A stretch of 64,000 bases of DNA from Chrysoperla carnea (lineage: Eukaryota; Arthropoda; Insecta; Neuroptera; Chrysopidae), in NCBI RefSeq assembly GCF_905475395.1, contig NC_058342.1:21610640-21674639 (forward strand), in the 5' to 3' direction. The notes below the pieces were generated by a model that worked only from the letters and a program-made list of their open reading frames with translations, made no database searches and was not told the origin of the DNA. Each line of letters begins with the position of its first letter. Position 1 is the first letter of the stretch. Positions 11,200 through 23,391 of the stretch are shown piece after piece. The translations under genes were made by a program, and so were the position numbers.

Positions 11200-11329
11200 A
11201 CAAGTGTTTCGTAAAGTTTTTATTATTTAAATATTTTAAATAAAATTTGTTTTAAAAGTATATGTGAATAAAATGGCATTGCATTTTAATAATAATTTGA
11301 TGTGAAGGAATAAATCTCATTAATTCATG
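11200..11329 (+). other. Possible non-coding 5' exon of the cyclin E gene
   Basis: A GTAAGT donor occurs at 11330 after TTAATTCATG, and the first coding exon of cyclin E is preceded by an acceptor (TTTAG) at 12019-12020. A 5'-UTR intron of about 690 bp would fit. No TATA box or initiator was convincing, and the left boundary of this exon is arbitrary. Confidence 0.25.
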
Positions 11330-12057
11330 GTAAGTGAATTTTTTTAATATGCATATTATAAAAATATTTCTAAGTAGGATTTTCTTATTTTCATTTTTAA
11401 TGTTTACAGTAAATTTGTCTTAAATAACATCGAAAATTCATAGTTAATTAATATTATTAAATATAATTAAGTTTCGATTAACATGTATAAATTTTCTAAT
11501 ATTGATAATTAACGCTATAAAAATCTTTGCGGGAAATTGTTACCGCCAATATTAGGAACAGTTTGCTATCCTTCGAGTTAATTATTTTTTATCCAATAAG
11601 TCGAATTGCTTATTTTATTTTAAAAATCAATTTAGAATTTAATTTTAATTAATAATTTTTAGTAAATTTATTATAATAATTTTTATTTGAATTTTATTAA
11701 TTAGTTAAATACGTGTCTCCAGTAGGAGGTAACTTTTTCGCGCCCTTATTATATCGAAAGATTGAAATAAAATTGATATTTTCGGTTTTATTTCGATTAT
11801 ATTTGGTTTTTTTAAATATTTATTAATCATATTTAAAATTGAGAAACGTAATTTTTAAATTTTTTTGCATTTAATATGAAATATTCGTAAATTTATGGTG
11901 CCGCGTCAATGCATCTTTGGCGGGATGTGATCGTATTATTTATTTTCAAGTATTTTCCTTGAGTTTTCTTAGAACTTTTCGATTACAATTTATTTTTAAT
12001 ATAAATTTTTTTGTATTTAGGTGCCCTACAGTGAATATTTACAAATTTTTAACTAGA

Positions 12058-15000
12058 ATGGCTGATCTTGAATCGTAAGTTAAATTTCGTTGCTTAAAGT
12101 TTACATAAAGTGTTAGTTTAATTAATTTATAAAATTTGTATTATTATTAGGGATTCTGGTAATATTTATACGAAAAGGAAGCGAGCATGCAGTTTGGATT
12201 CGGTATGATCAAAATTTTTATTATTTTATTATTAGTGTATAATAGTTTGCTAACACTTTTCGAATTTCTAAACACCTGCCAAATATAACATCAGAATTTG
12301 TAATTTACACTCTTTAGTTTAAAGAGTATGATCCCTCGTTGGTAAACATTTCTAATGATCATTTCTCGATATTTCCACTTTGTGGAATAGCCTAGAAGAC
12401 AACCATGCGATTATACATTACCCAGCCGGCTTTTCCACATCATGCTCATAACTTTTAATTATTTTCTCTTATTGTAGTGAAAAAATTTTCTAAACAAAAC
12501 ATTTATTAATTGTGTTATTAATTGTGTTGTCATACCCTGTTATATATATAATATTTATCAAGGTATACTAAGTTTAGTACCAAGTTTGTAACGCAGGCAA
12601 AAATATTGATGCCAGCAACAAAATTTTGGTATACTTATTAATAAAATCACCTTGTTAGTTCATTTTCGGTTATCTTCCCGCCTGTCATCACGATAACTCA
12701 AAAACGAACAGAGATATCAAGCTGAAATTTTATAGCGTGTTTAGGACGTAAAAAAAAGGTTGATTTCATAAATGAGCAACATAGGCAATTGGGTCCGCAG
12801 GACTTGTAAACCGTAAAAGATAGAACAAAAGTTTAAATGTAAAAAATGTTCCTTATAAAAAAATAAACAACTTTTGTTTGAAACATTTTTTCGTAAATAT
12901 CATGCAAAATGCGATGTAAAGCTGCTATTTTGTTATTTGGATCCCTTAGGATAGCATGAAAATACGTTTTGCACGCAAAAAATATACAAAATTTTCGGAT
13001 TTCTTTCGGTTTTTGCAGTTTGATTCAAAAACTATGAGCTTTTGACATTAGTTGCCACACAGTTCTGTATGTCTGATAGTTTTTGAGATATGATGCTTAC
13101 AAAACATATGGTTTTCCGAAATGGTAAAATTTTAAGTTTTGCTCATGTTAAACCGTTAGAAATAGAATAAATGTTTAAATGTAAAAAAAGTACCTTACAA
13201 AAAATAAATCACTTTTGTTTGAAACAATTTTTCCTAAACATCATTGTCTTGAGGGCAAATTATGGCAAAACAATGGTGTCTATTTTCTCCAAAAATATAA
13301 ACGATTTCTTAGTAGCTTCAATCAGTGATCCTTATGAAAATTCTTAGAAAAAAACGAAAAATAAAGTTTTCTAGGAAACACTTCTATTTTTGAAAACTAT
13401 TAGAAAACTATTATTAATTGCGACCAGAATTCGATATAAAACTGTTGTTTTGGTATGTTATTTGGACCCCTGAAGGGAGTTTCCAAGCAAAAAAAAAGCT
13501 GTACTAGAGTTCGTACAAAACGAAGTGGCACCGAGCAAGAGAGAGTGTAGATACGAGTGCACATACATATACATCATACACTCTCTCTTGCTCGTTGCCA
13601 CTTCGTTTTGTACGAACTCTACCTGCGTAATAAGTATAAAACTGAAAAAAGTCCAAAAATTTGCAGCACAATTTTTTTGCCTGCAAAACGTAGTTCACTG
13701 GCGTATGACCGTCAAACTTAAGATGGTTCATGAAACGCCTTTGAAAACAATTTTTGTGGAAGTAAATAATTCAAGGTTTAAGGTACTGCAAATCAACAGG
13801 TGCTTCTAAGAACAGGTATATTTTATTATAACATATAATAAAATATTTTGACCCTTCACGTTACGGAGGTTTATGAACCATTGTTTTTTATTTTTATTTA
13901 TTTGATTCAACTTTACTTCCCTGATTGACAAATTTTGGCGATGAGTTCGTCCAGAACTCTCCGATCATCTGATCTTGATTTTTAAGCTCCGCCAAAGTTT
14001 TTAATATAAAGTTCTTGAGCTGTAAAATTGTCTTTTTTTAAATTTTTGCACTTGAGACTATTTTGAATAAAATGATTTTTGCCATTTTTTTTTTCTAAAT
14101 TAAGTAGTACAAAAAACGAACCTAGAATTTTTTGATTCATACGAAAAAATTGTTTACTGGGTGTATTGACTTGCGGTTTTTTTCATTGGCTTCAGAAAAT
14201 TATCCTAAAAAAAGTCTATATGATTCAAAGCGGAACTTTTTAGTTATAAACCCCCTTCACCCCCGCGCAATTGGAGGTGAAAGGGGATTATCGTAAAGAA
14301 AATCAGATAGCCTTAATAAGATTTTAAAAAGATCAAAATGCTGAAGTAATCCGAAATTTAAGATATTTTTATTAATAAACTCTTTTATGCACCTACCACT
14401 CCCTTTCGGGGATTTTAAGACTCTCAAAATAAAATAGATCATTTTTTTGACAAGTTTAGAATTTTAATAACGTATAAGAGGATTTTCGAATTTTTTCTGA
14501 TCTCGAATTTTCAGTGATTATGTTTATTTTGTTACCCCTTCCTCTCTTTTAACCCGCATAAGTAGAGCCCTTAAATAAATAATACCATTTTATTTTTTGA
14601 AAATTTAAGCCTTCTTGAGGCATTAACGGGGGTTTTTAAAGTTGCTGATCTTGAATCTATGATTAAGCTGATTCAGTTTTTAAATCCACTTCTCTCTTCG
14701 CAGGTAGGCCACCCCTGACATAGAGTAATTACTGACTTATAATAACGAGCATTAGTACAGCACCTGAACTTCTTAAAGAGAAAATTACACAAAATATGTT
14801 TAAAAAATCATACATTCACATTTTTTCGTCAAGTTTCAAGAAATTTTTGTTTTGGTCTTGAAAACGGCCGTTTTTAGAATGCATGCAAACCTAAAGCGGT
14901 AATTTTTACGAAAAAATAAGATACTTTTTCTGTTTAAAATGAGCTAAAAAATCAAAAAGAATTTTTTATAAAGTTAAAATCTTTGATTGGCGGTTTTCCA

Positions 15001-18000
15001 GATAAGAATGGTTAAAGTAACAATTGAATTTCAAGCACTGCGATTATACCCTTTATTCTATCGATTTGAAATTTGGATATGTTATATTCATATTCTACTT
15101 GCCCTGGGTACTTTTGATCATGCTGATTAACAGATTTTTAGACTCAATCCTCAAAAACTCTCCCCTCTCGAACTACGACCCTTCAAAGGTTATGCACACA
15201 TAAGGAGATATTGATATTTGATTTCGGTTAAAATTTTTTGAAAACTAAAGATTAAGCCAGTTTTGATCATGCTGATATAAAAATCTTATGGACTCAACCA
15301 TCTGAAACCCTTCCCGTTCAAGCTACGGCCCTTCAAAAGTTATGCCTATATGGGGCCGTAGTTCATAAGGGAAAGGTTTGAAGGGTTAAGTCTATAAAAA
15401 CTTTTGATCAGCACGGTCCAAACTAGCTTAAACCATAGTTTTCAAAAAATTTTTTCCGAAATTAAAAATCGTTTTTTCTAGACACGGATCTAGTAATTAT
15501 AGTAGGAATGTAGTATAAAATCCTACATTAGACGAGGGGGGTGTATCACAAAGGGGGGAAGCAATGTGCCTACTTTTGATTGTCTGCGGCTCTTATTTAC
15601 GGGAAATACAAATAGAACGATAATATTTCGTGTGTTTTAGATTTTAATATTTCTATATCCATGGTTTTAGATTGCCTCAAGTAATATACCTGCTTTTGAT
15701 TGGCTGCGGCTGTTCGCACTTTCAATTGCGGAAAAATTTAAATAGGTAGCAATTCTGCGTGTGTTGTAGATTGATCCGAGCAAAAAATCTTTCTATTTAA
15801 AGTGAAATCTTTTACCCTAAAGAAAAAAATGTATGTCTATAATACGTTGAAATTTAGTATTGAAAATTAATCGACGTATTTTCGAGACATTCTTAAGCCT
15901 TCTTTTGAATTTCATTAGTTAACTTATAATAGTTGTAACACTAGGATTGAAGATTGAATATTCACTAAATTGAATAGAATATTGTAGCGTTTAGGTTACT
16001 TATATCGTTGAAAAAATTCTTTTAAAACAAGCATAAATACTTCACATATTTATTTTTCTTTACAAATTTTACTTTTTTTTGAATATAAGATTATTTATTT
16101 ATGTTGTCCACATACGTCAACCATTTGTCAAACATGTTTCCATGCTTACAAACGAATCAAAAACACTTAAAGAAGGCTTTGAGCATACTTTCAGCATGCG
16201 CCTAGTTAACAGCCAATCGAAAGTAGGCACAATGATACCCTGCCTCTTCCCCCTGAGTGAGACTCCACTCGGTTATACTCCATCCCTTTTAAAATATTCC
16301 TATATCCATGATATCAGAGAACATCATAACCTCAAATCTAGAAATATTCATTTTTCGCGATTAAAATCATTTTTTGTACATTTTAAGCATATTTAATGTT
16401 AAATAAGGTAATTAATAACCTATCTTAATTAACGTAATTCATTTATTGATTGTTAGGTACTAAAAATAACTTTAATGACACTGAAAATTTGTGACTTCCG
16501 TTAATTAAAGAAAAACTGTTAATTTTTCACCAGCTCCTACAACGGATTCGCAAACTACGTAAAAAATTATTTACCATAAATATTTCGTATCTGTATAGTA
16601 TTATTGCCACTTAAATATACTTATTTTACCACCTTATTATCGTAAATGTTTCGATGAAAAAACTGACCGAAACAACTAAAAATATGCTGTAAAAATACTA
16701 TTAATACTGTATAACTGTGATATTTTTTCGGAACTTACAAAACCAGTAGGATAGATTTAAATTCAATCATTATAAATTAGTTGGCAACTTGACTAGTCAC
16801 ATGATGACTTAACCATTTTAATCCAGATTGTAGTTCAATTTTTTATTTCTTTTAATATAATTTTTCTGTTCGCATTTTAGGATCAAGAAAATATACAACC
16901 ATCAAAGAAAATCTATTCGGAAAGCGATGAAGACGACACATACACATCATTATTGGCACAGGGATTGCGAACACCTAATTGTCATTCATTTGGATTAGGT
17001 TCACCATTTATGACACCGCGTGGAGCACATCCGCCACCATTACCGGTATTACCATGGGCGGATAGTACCGAAATGTGGAAGGTGATGATGAAAGAGGATG
17101 AAGATAGTGCAAAACAACGTGTACAAAATGTGTTTGAAAATAATCCAGCTTTAATACCTAGAATGCGTGCTATTTTATTAGATTGGTTATCAGAAGTATG
17201 CGAAGTATATCGATTACATAGAGAAACATACTTTTTAGCTATAGATTATATTGATAGATATTTATCCAAACGTCACGACGTTCCAAAAACACAACTTCAA
17301 TTATTAGGTTTGTACTTTAATTTATCATATTTTAACTTTTTTTATCCTAATTCGCTTCCTTGTATAGACCGATCAGTTACCTCGATATCCATTTCTGTAA
17401 GATTTGTCAGTTTGTCTCCCTCAGTGTTTCCTTCACATCCCTGTAGCTAGGAAAAAACTTTGGTGTCGCATATTCAGTTTATTTAGAATCGTTTAATGAG
17501 TTATTAAACAAGAAAAAACCGCGGAGTGCTATTAAATAAGAGGGTGGAAATTGAAGATAGGGTTGAAAAAGAACCCCTTTTAGTTTTTTTCAAATGTCTC
17601 GTAAGCTAAGCCAAATTTTCAATAAATTGTACATACAATTTTTTGTAGAGGATTAAACTTTACATCGGATCGGTATTTTACGTTTATGTAAAATGGAATA
17701 TGGAAGAATGTTACTAAATTTCCTCGAAAATATGTATAATTTTTATACCCTATTTATATGAAATATATCAAGGTATATATATTATCTTTAATCACAAGTT
17801 TGTAACGCCTAAAAATATTGATCGTACGAACAAAATTTTGGTAAAGTTGTACATAAAATCGCCTAATTAGCCCATTTCTGATTGTCAGTCTATCCGCCCG
17901 TCTGTCAGCACGATAACTCAAAAACAAAAAGAGAGATCGAGTTTTTATAGCGTAATCAGGATGTAAAAAGTAAGACTGAGTTCTTAAATGAGCACCATAG

Positions 18001-20651
18001 GTCAATTGGGTCTTGAATCCGTTGGACCCATCTTGTTAATCGTAAGAGATAAAACAAAAGTTAAAATTAAAATTTTATAGTGTTATCACTCAACACACAC
18101 TACTACAAGAGTAAATCATGTACGATATAATCGTAAACTCCCACTATTCCTCTGAAACTCATACCGAGGTCCCGACACTTTGGCACTGAGCTATCTCCGT
18201 TACTGGAATAAAGTAAACCTCTATATCTGGGATTCGTTCTTTCGATTTTATCGTCATAGTTATCTCTGTAACTGAGACAACGAGTGAATTTTATATGCAT
18301 TAACCTTTCTAACCGAGAACTGAGGTAACGTTTTCTTTGTTTACTTACTTATTTTTATTGTTCCCGAAAATTCCGCACTTAACTATATTTGAGTCTCAAT
18401 GACCTTCAGATTTAGTTTTGATTTACTACCATACGAATGTATCGTGACTATGTGAAAAACTGAAGTTAATATCCGTTTATGAAAGTGGGAAGACACGCAA
18501 TGAAGCCTGTGTCGAATTTAATAAGCCAAAATCTACTCTTTGTAGAATAATTCAGAATAAAGATAAAACTCAATCTCAATGTTTTGAACGACAAGGAAAA
18601 CTAAAACGTGTACGTTTATCACAATATCCTGAACTTGAACAATGTTTGCTAACAAGGGCTAAGCAACTTCGTAACAAAAACGTTTCGGTAAGTTGAACCG
18701 ATTAAAGAAAAAGCACAAGATTTCGCGCGAAGGCTCGTGATTCATAATTTTTGTAGCAGCCATGATATTGATAATACGTTATTTTAGTTAATAATCGCAC
18801 CTCTATAACTGAAATAACCTGTGTTCTGACCTCTGTAAATGAGACAGGCCCCTTGACGTCTCACTTAACCAGGTTTCACTGTAGTAAATAATATTTAACA
18901 TAATATTTATTCTTATAGGTATTACATGTTTATTTCTGGCGGCGAAAGTTGAAGAAATATATCCACCAAAATTAGCAGAATTTTCATATGTAACAGATGG
19001 CGCATGTACGGATGATAATATATTAACGAAAGAGGTGATTGTATTAAGAGAATTAAATTGGGAATTGACGCCAATGACCGTTAATTATTGGCTGTGCTTA
19101 TATATGCAAATATATATACATAAGACTGAAATTCAATCAACACATCACGGGAATCATGAAACGTCGATGGTCCGATGTAAAGAACAAAATGAGAATTCAT
19201 TTGTTTATCCACAATATTCAGCAATGGATTACGAAACAGCAATACGTATATGTAATTTAGCTGCCTGGGATATTGGATTGTTTCGATTTTCATATGCGGT
19301 TATTGCGGCCGCATCTGTTTATTACGTTTTTAATCGAGAAGTTGCGTTAGCTGTATCCAGTCTGACATGGCAAACGTTAAAACCATGTGTTGATTGGATG
19401 TATCCATTTGCAGTGGTTGTCAAGGAAACAACACGACCAGTTATTACAGGAATTGAACCGAAGAAAACAAATTCACGTACTGGCTTGACGAAAACAATAC
19501 CAAATATTGTTAACGATGAAACGCATACAATGCAAACCCATAATATTAATTTAGAAATGTTGGTGAGTATTTATTAAGCATTTTGTTTATTTATTTACTA
19601 GCTGCAAACACCCGCTTCCCTGGTTTTTTTTCTTCTTTTTATACCATGTATATGAAAGTTAAGTATATTAAGTTTAGTCCCAAGTTTGTAACGCTTAAAA
19701 ATATTGATGCTACGAAAAAAAATTTGGTTTAGGTGTTCATAGAATCACCTAATTAGTCCATTTCCGTATGTCTGTGTGTCTGTCGTCTGTCTGTCTGTCA
19801 TCACGATTACTCAAAACGAAAAGAGATATCAAGCTAAAATTTTTATAGTGTGCTTAAGACGTTAAAAGTGAGGTCGAGTTTGTAAATGAGCAACATAGGT
19901 CAATTGGGTCTTGGTTCCGTAGGACCCATCTTGTAAACCGTTAGAGATAGAACAAATGTTTAAATGTGCAAAATATTGTTCCTTATAAAAAAATAAACAA
20001 CTTTTATTTGAAACATTTTCTTGTAAACATCACTGTTTACCCACGAAGGTATTAATATGGGAATATCAGTTATGTGTGTGTGGCTATTTAAGAGTGGTAA
20101 TCTTTCTTTATTTACGTGACGTCAAAAACCAAACGGTTGCGTCAACAAAACTCATTCAATTGTTTGTTTTCATAGGTGCCAACTTCTCAGTTCATTTACC
20201 CCCCCCCCATCACATATCATCCATCTACCGTTTTACCATAAAACCAATGTTCCATATATCTACTTTTGAAGCCATTTATTTATGTAAATAGTGGGGCAAC
20301 CCCCTTACCCCCAAATTATCAGATTTGATTTAGATTTGACCCAACTTCATTAAAAAAAAATTTTCATTTAAAATTGCCTTGGTGCTCGTACATCCTTAAT
20401 AAATTGGTTGTGTTTATATAAATTATTCTGTGGCTTGAACTACCTTAAAAAGTATTTGATTTTATATTTTTTTTTTGATTAAATCAATTATTAACATTTT
20501 GAATTTTTTTAAGGAAAGAGCAAAGTTACTACCACCAAGAACACCATGTAAAGAGAGTTCAATAGAGTCACCAGAAAAAAATGTTATGTTAACACCACCA
20601 AAAAGCGGACGAAAAGGAGGAACAAAAGAAAAAAGTTTGAATCCACTTTAA
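12058..20651 (+). CDS. CycE: G1/S-specific cyclin E
   Basis: Five coding exons join in frame: 12058-12074, 12151-12202, 16881-17307, 18919-19562 and 20514-20651. All introns have GT-AG ends and matching phases, giving a 425-residue protein, close to vertebrate cyclin E length. Residues near 118-122 are MRAIL, the hydrophobic patch that docks RxL substrates, inside a clear N-terminal cyclin box (LLDWLSEVCEVYRLH, TYFLAIDYIDRYL, TCLFLAAKVEEIYPP). A C-terminal cyclin fold follows. A basic KRKR patch in exon 2 may be a nuclear signal. Near residues 406-411 is LTPPKS, matching the Fbw7/Archipelago phosphodegron. By family, the protein activates Cdk2 in the nucleus for S-phase entry. Introns 2 to 4 are loaded with repeats. 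Confidence 0.95.
12543..13440 (+). repeat. Interspersed repeat family A, copy in cyclin E intron 2
   Basis: This block shares successive segments with 17745-18070, 19635-20050, 24700-24845 and 58855-59000: CAAGTTTGTAACG, AAAATATTGATGC, CACGATAACTCAAAAACGAA, a segment near ATAGCGTG, and AAATAAACAACTTTTGTTTG. A second partial unit follows from about 13140. No open reading frame is conserved among copies, so it is a non-autonomous or 3'-fragment repeat of unknown class. Confidence 0.7.
13506..13620. repeat. Near-perfect hairpin, 44-bp arms
   Basis: Arms 13506-13549 and 13577-13620 are reverse complements with a single mismatch, separated by 27 bp. Outer ends read AGAGTTCGTACAAAACGAAG and its complement. 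It lies in cyclin E intron 2. Short ORFs on either strand here are artefacts of the palindrome. Alternatives are a minimal foldback transposon or a small-RNA hairpin precursor. Confidence 0.85.
14150..14720 (+). repeat. Interspersed repeat families D and B
   Basis: The segment near 14160-14290 (AGAAAATTATCCTAAAAAA, AAGCGGAACTTTTTAGTT) recurs at 58105-58215. The segment near 14490-14720 (TTTGAAAATTTAAGCCTT, GTTGCTGATCTTGAAT) recurs around 54565-54720. No coding frame is shared, so both are dispersed non-coding repeats. Confidence 0.6.
15555..16240. repeat. Repeat cluster with direct and inverted copies
   Basis: The motif CCTACTTTTGATTGTCTGCGG near 15568 is repeated directly near 15689 (CCTGCTTTTGATTGGCTGCG) and inverted near 16209 (CAGCCAATCGAAAGTAGGCA). 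The arrangement suggests a decayed inverted-repeat element within cyclin E intron 2. The 16079-16396 open frame is incidental. Confidence 0.55.
17745..18070 (+). repeat. Interspersed repeat family A, copy in cyclin E intron 3
   Basis: This is the second copy of the family described at 12543, sharing the CAAGTTTGTAACG, CACGATAACTCAAAAAC and CCCATCTTGTTAATCG segments. It abuts the Tigger-like element that follows. Confidence 0.65.
18130..18881 (+). mobile_element. Pogo/Tigger-like DNA transposon, deleted copy
   Basis: The left subterminal region and HTH-coding part match the copy at 61797-62902. Translated pieces include the CENP-B/pogo helix-turn-helix type sequence (KSTLCRIIQNKDKTQSQC) and a segment reading AQDFARRLV. 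The DDE catalytic part is absent here. The right end, read on the minus strand, is CAGTGAAACCTGGTTAAGTG, the typical Tigger terminal inverted repeat, and sits beside a TA. Subterminal DNA has several short repeats of a CTGTAACTGAGA-type motif, probably transposase-binding sites. It lies in cyclin E intron 3 in the sense orientation. Confidence 0.7.
19598..20050. repeat. Helitron-type 3' terminus (minus) plus repeat family A copy
   Basis: CTAGCTGCAAACACCCGCTT at 19598 resembles, on the minus strand, the hairpin plus CTAG end of the Helitron at 38922. Immediately to the right, from about 19635, is a third copy of repeat family A. Both lie in cyclin E intron 4. The Helitron body is missing, so only the terminal signature supports that part. 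Confidence 0.45.
20195..20425 (+). repeat. Interspersed repeat family C
   Basis: CTACCGTTTTACCATAAAAC followed by CATTTATTTATGTAAATA and a later TGCCTTGGTGCTCGTACATC recur in the same order at 40877-41060. The downstream half recurs again at 57515-57610. The family is non-coding. Copies sit in introns of cyclin E, IR-A and IR-B. Confidence 0.6.
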
Positions 20652-20662
20652 CGTAGTTTTAA

Positions 20663-20677
20663 AATAAAAATAATAAA
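20663..20677 (+). terminator. Polyadenylation signals of cyclin E
   Basis: Two AATAAA hexamers (20663-20668 and 20672-20677) begin 12 bp after the cyclin E stop codon. They are the nearest candidates for 3'-end formation. Their closeness would give a very short 3' UTR, so a more distal site is also possible. Confidence 0.5.
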
Positions 20678-21104
20678 TACGGTATATTTAGTAATTGTAC
20701 AGCTTGTTGATGGGAGGTAATAGAGGGGTTGTCATGAGTACAGTACCATTCGAATAAGACGTCGATTACCTCTTCTTCAAAAGCTAAAAAGGTTGAAATT
20801 ATCAAATTTTATTAAAATATCTTAAAATTGAATTTTACTTAATAGGGTTGCTTTCTAATATAGCCATTGGTGGCTATAGGCAGGGTAACTGCGAAAGAAT
20901 TTTAGCTTCGACCAGGCAAAATAATAAAAATATTTTCTCAAAATGTGTGTCTCAGAGATTTGAGTCTGAAGATATGTCCACTTATCGATAATCGAAATCC
21001 ATCTATTCGGTACTAATTTCAATCAAAAAATTTAGTTATTTGCGTTGAATATACTTTAATAAAAGATGTTTGTCTTTTATCGAAGAGTAATTTGTTTATA
21101 CATT

Positions 21105-21480
21105 CACTCTAGTTTCTTATATATTCATATTTACTACTCAGTTGGGTTGAGATAGCACGGCTTGGATATTTTGTACAGTGCGTATTTGAAGATATACATA
21201 CATTCACTCTAAAAGCACATAAACTTATTACTAAGTCAGTTGGATTGAGTTAGCACGGGTTGGCCAACTACTCTTTTATCGCAGATCTCATTAGAAGAGT
21301 GATATACATATATTGGATGTACATCACTTTTCTAAAGCGAGATTGCAAAAAAAAAAAGCCAACTCGTGCTAACTCTTAAGATAACATTGAATATATGTAT
21401 ATCACTTTCCTTATTTCACGCTACTAAGAGAAGTCAAACTGTGTTAACTCAACCAAACTGATTGAATTGTAAATAAATAT
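21105..21480. repeat. Complex inverted/direct repeat block
   Basis: TCAGTTGGATTGAGTTAGCA near 21236 has an inverted partner GCCAACTCGTGCTAACTC near 21358 and a further relative near 21440 (GTGTTAACTCAACC). A direct partner lies near 21140. GTGATATACATATATTGGAT and its near-complement form an inner stem. It looks like a decayed multi-arm foldback element downstream of cyclin E. Confidence 0.55.
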
Positions 21481-21707
21481 AAGATATGTACGGAGTATTA
21501 GAAAATTACCAGTTGAGCAACTCGAGAAATAATGAATTAAGAAGAATTTTATACCAATGTTGTTGTATGCTTAAAAGAGTGTACTGAAGCCAGTTCATGT
21601 AATTGAACTTCATTTTCAAGATCATTAACCATTCGTCTATTGCGTGAAATTTCCGCACTGAGTTGACACGGCGATGTGCGCTGTTTTACATATAAACATT
21701 TACATCA

Positions 21708-21746
21708 AATAAATTTTTTATAAAAAAAAAAAAAAAAAAAAAAAAA
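21708..21746 (+). other. AATAAA followed by a 25-base A tract
   Basis: AATAAA at 21708-21713 is followed 8 bp later by 25 consecutive A residues (21722-21746). This is the arrangement expected at the 3' end of a retroposed transcript or a poly(A)-tailed element. Upstream DNA shows no intact frame, so the parent is unknown. Confidence 0.5.
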
Positions 21747-21749
21747 CGT

Positions 21750-23240
21750 ATTCTGCACTTTTTTGGGGGAATAATCAGTAAATAAATGTAAAGGGTATTC
21801 CAATACGAACGTCTGTTTTGATTTTTAAATAAAACATATATATTTGTGGTATAAGTTTGAAACATTTATTGATATTCAGTGATACAGCGTTGATTTGCTT
21901 ATTTTAAGTCTTCAAGTTGTGTTTCCCTTGCATTAAATTAAATGACATTTTTAATTCAAACATAATTCCTTACAAATAATTTATAAATTATAATTAAAAA
22001 CATTAATTATCTTTATAACGTAACCTCAAAGTATGTAGATTTAGAATAAGATTTAGAATTTAGTAGAATAATTTATAAATAATAATTGTATATGATTCAA
22101 ATTATAAAAGATAGATGGAGGTTACTACGGTTAGCTTGACAATGCTGAGTTGCGTAATAGACAGGGTGTCGTATTTTTGTAATCCCGGGAATGCAATTTT
22201 TTTTAATGAATACTATAATATTATGTATTACATTTATTGGGAGCTTCTGACGATCATAGTTTTTTTTATTATTTAGACAAAAAAAAATTATCAAATACAT
22301 ATCCACGCTTATCACGCGATGGACGAACGGTTAAAGAGCGGTGCTGGGATCAGATTTTGAAATTGATATTTTCTTTCAAGATCATTAAAAAATGAACTGT
22401 TGCTAATAAAAAATAACTGATGATAAATCTAAAAAAATAGGCCATCAAAAACAGTTTCAATGATTGAACTTAATATAACTCATTTAACTCTGCATTTTTT
22501 GTAGAATATTTCTTTTTCTTATTCTTTCTGCTGTGAATTCTACTATTCCGTCACACCCTATACAAAAAGTAGTTGTTTTAAGATTTAAATAAAATTTGTC
22601 AATCTCAACCCTATATAACTTTTTACGATGATTGGTTTAACAATTGATTCGAAAGGTTTTGAATATCAAGACCACCTCTTCTATTTCATTCCATCGCCAG
22701 GATTATATATTGCAAAATTATCGGTTAATGATTAGCCAGTCTGTGATGTATATAATTTTCACAAACGTTTATTTAAATTTAAAAATAAAATAAAATAAAA
22801 GAAAAATTAAATAAAAAAATTAATAAACAATAAAATAAAAAATTAAATAAAAATAATTTTATTTTGTGAATTACTGTATTTTTTTATAGATTGTTTTGTG
22901 GGTCGGTCTGAATGTGACTGATTTCAGATAATAATTAATTATTTAATCGAATATAAACACTGTAATTTATGTAATTTAAATACAATATCAATTTATATTT
23001 TTTCATACATTCAAAAATAAATAATTCGAAATTTCATGAATTTATTGTTTTAATATTTTATTTGAAAGCAGCAAAGTTACATCACCAAAGTCATTTCCAA
23101 GAATATATCATTCAAACGGACGCCGACAGTATTAGGGATTTTTTGAAATTCTTTGCATCTAATTTGTATAATGGTAATGCACAAATATTACATTAATTTT
23201 GGATTATATTCAAGTAATTTAAAATTTTCGCGCTAAAATT
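21750..23240. other. AT-rich intergenic stretch
   Basis: Low-complexity sequence, including AAATAAAA-type runs at 22780-22860. No gene was supported; the 22097-22315 minus frame has no recognisable features. Confidence 0.5.
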
Positions 23241-23248
23241 ATATATTA

Positions 23249-23391
23249 TTCTTGAATTGCAAGAATTTCGGTGTCTTCTTTTGAATGTTTATAAAAGCCG
23301 GCGTCTTTTGTTTTAATTGAAATCACACCACTAATGTTGTTCGTATAATTAATTAGTGAAGTGAAATTGTGAGTGAAAATAACACCAAGGT
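23249..23391 (+). promoter_or_regulatory. Promoter-like block with TATA box and short 5' exon
   Basis: TATAAAA at 23290-23296 is preceded by a TTCTTGAA element (23249-23256), which fits one inverted pair of a heat-shock element, and followed about 30 bp later by an AATCACACC that could start transcription. A stretch without ATG then ends at AAG/GTATGT (donor at 23390). This is a compact arrangement for a gene with a 5'-UTR intron. The natural downstream candidate is the zinc-finger gene at 25199, but I could not fix an acceptor. It is inference from consensus sites only. Confidence 0.35.

Noticed and set aside
13504..13809. ORFs on both strands around the hairpin
   Set aside because: Generated by the palindrome and adjacent intronic sequence of cyclin E.
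16079..16396. 105-codon plus-strand ORF in cyclin E intron 2
   Set aside because: No ATG at its start, no domain, and it overlaps inverted repeats; treated as chance.
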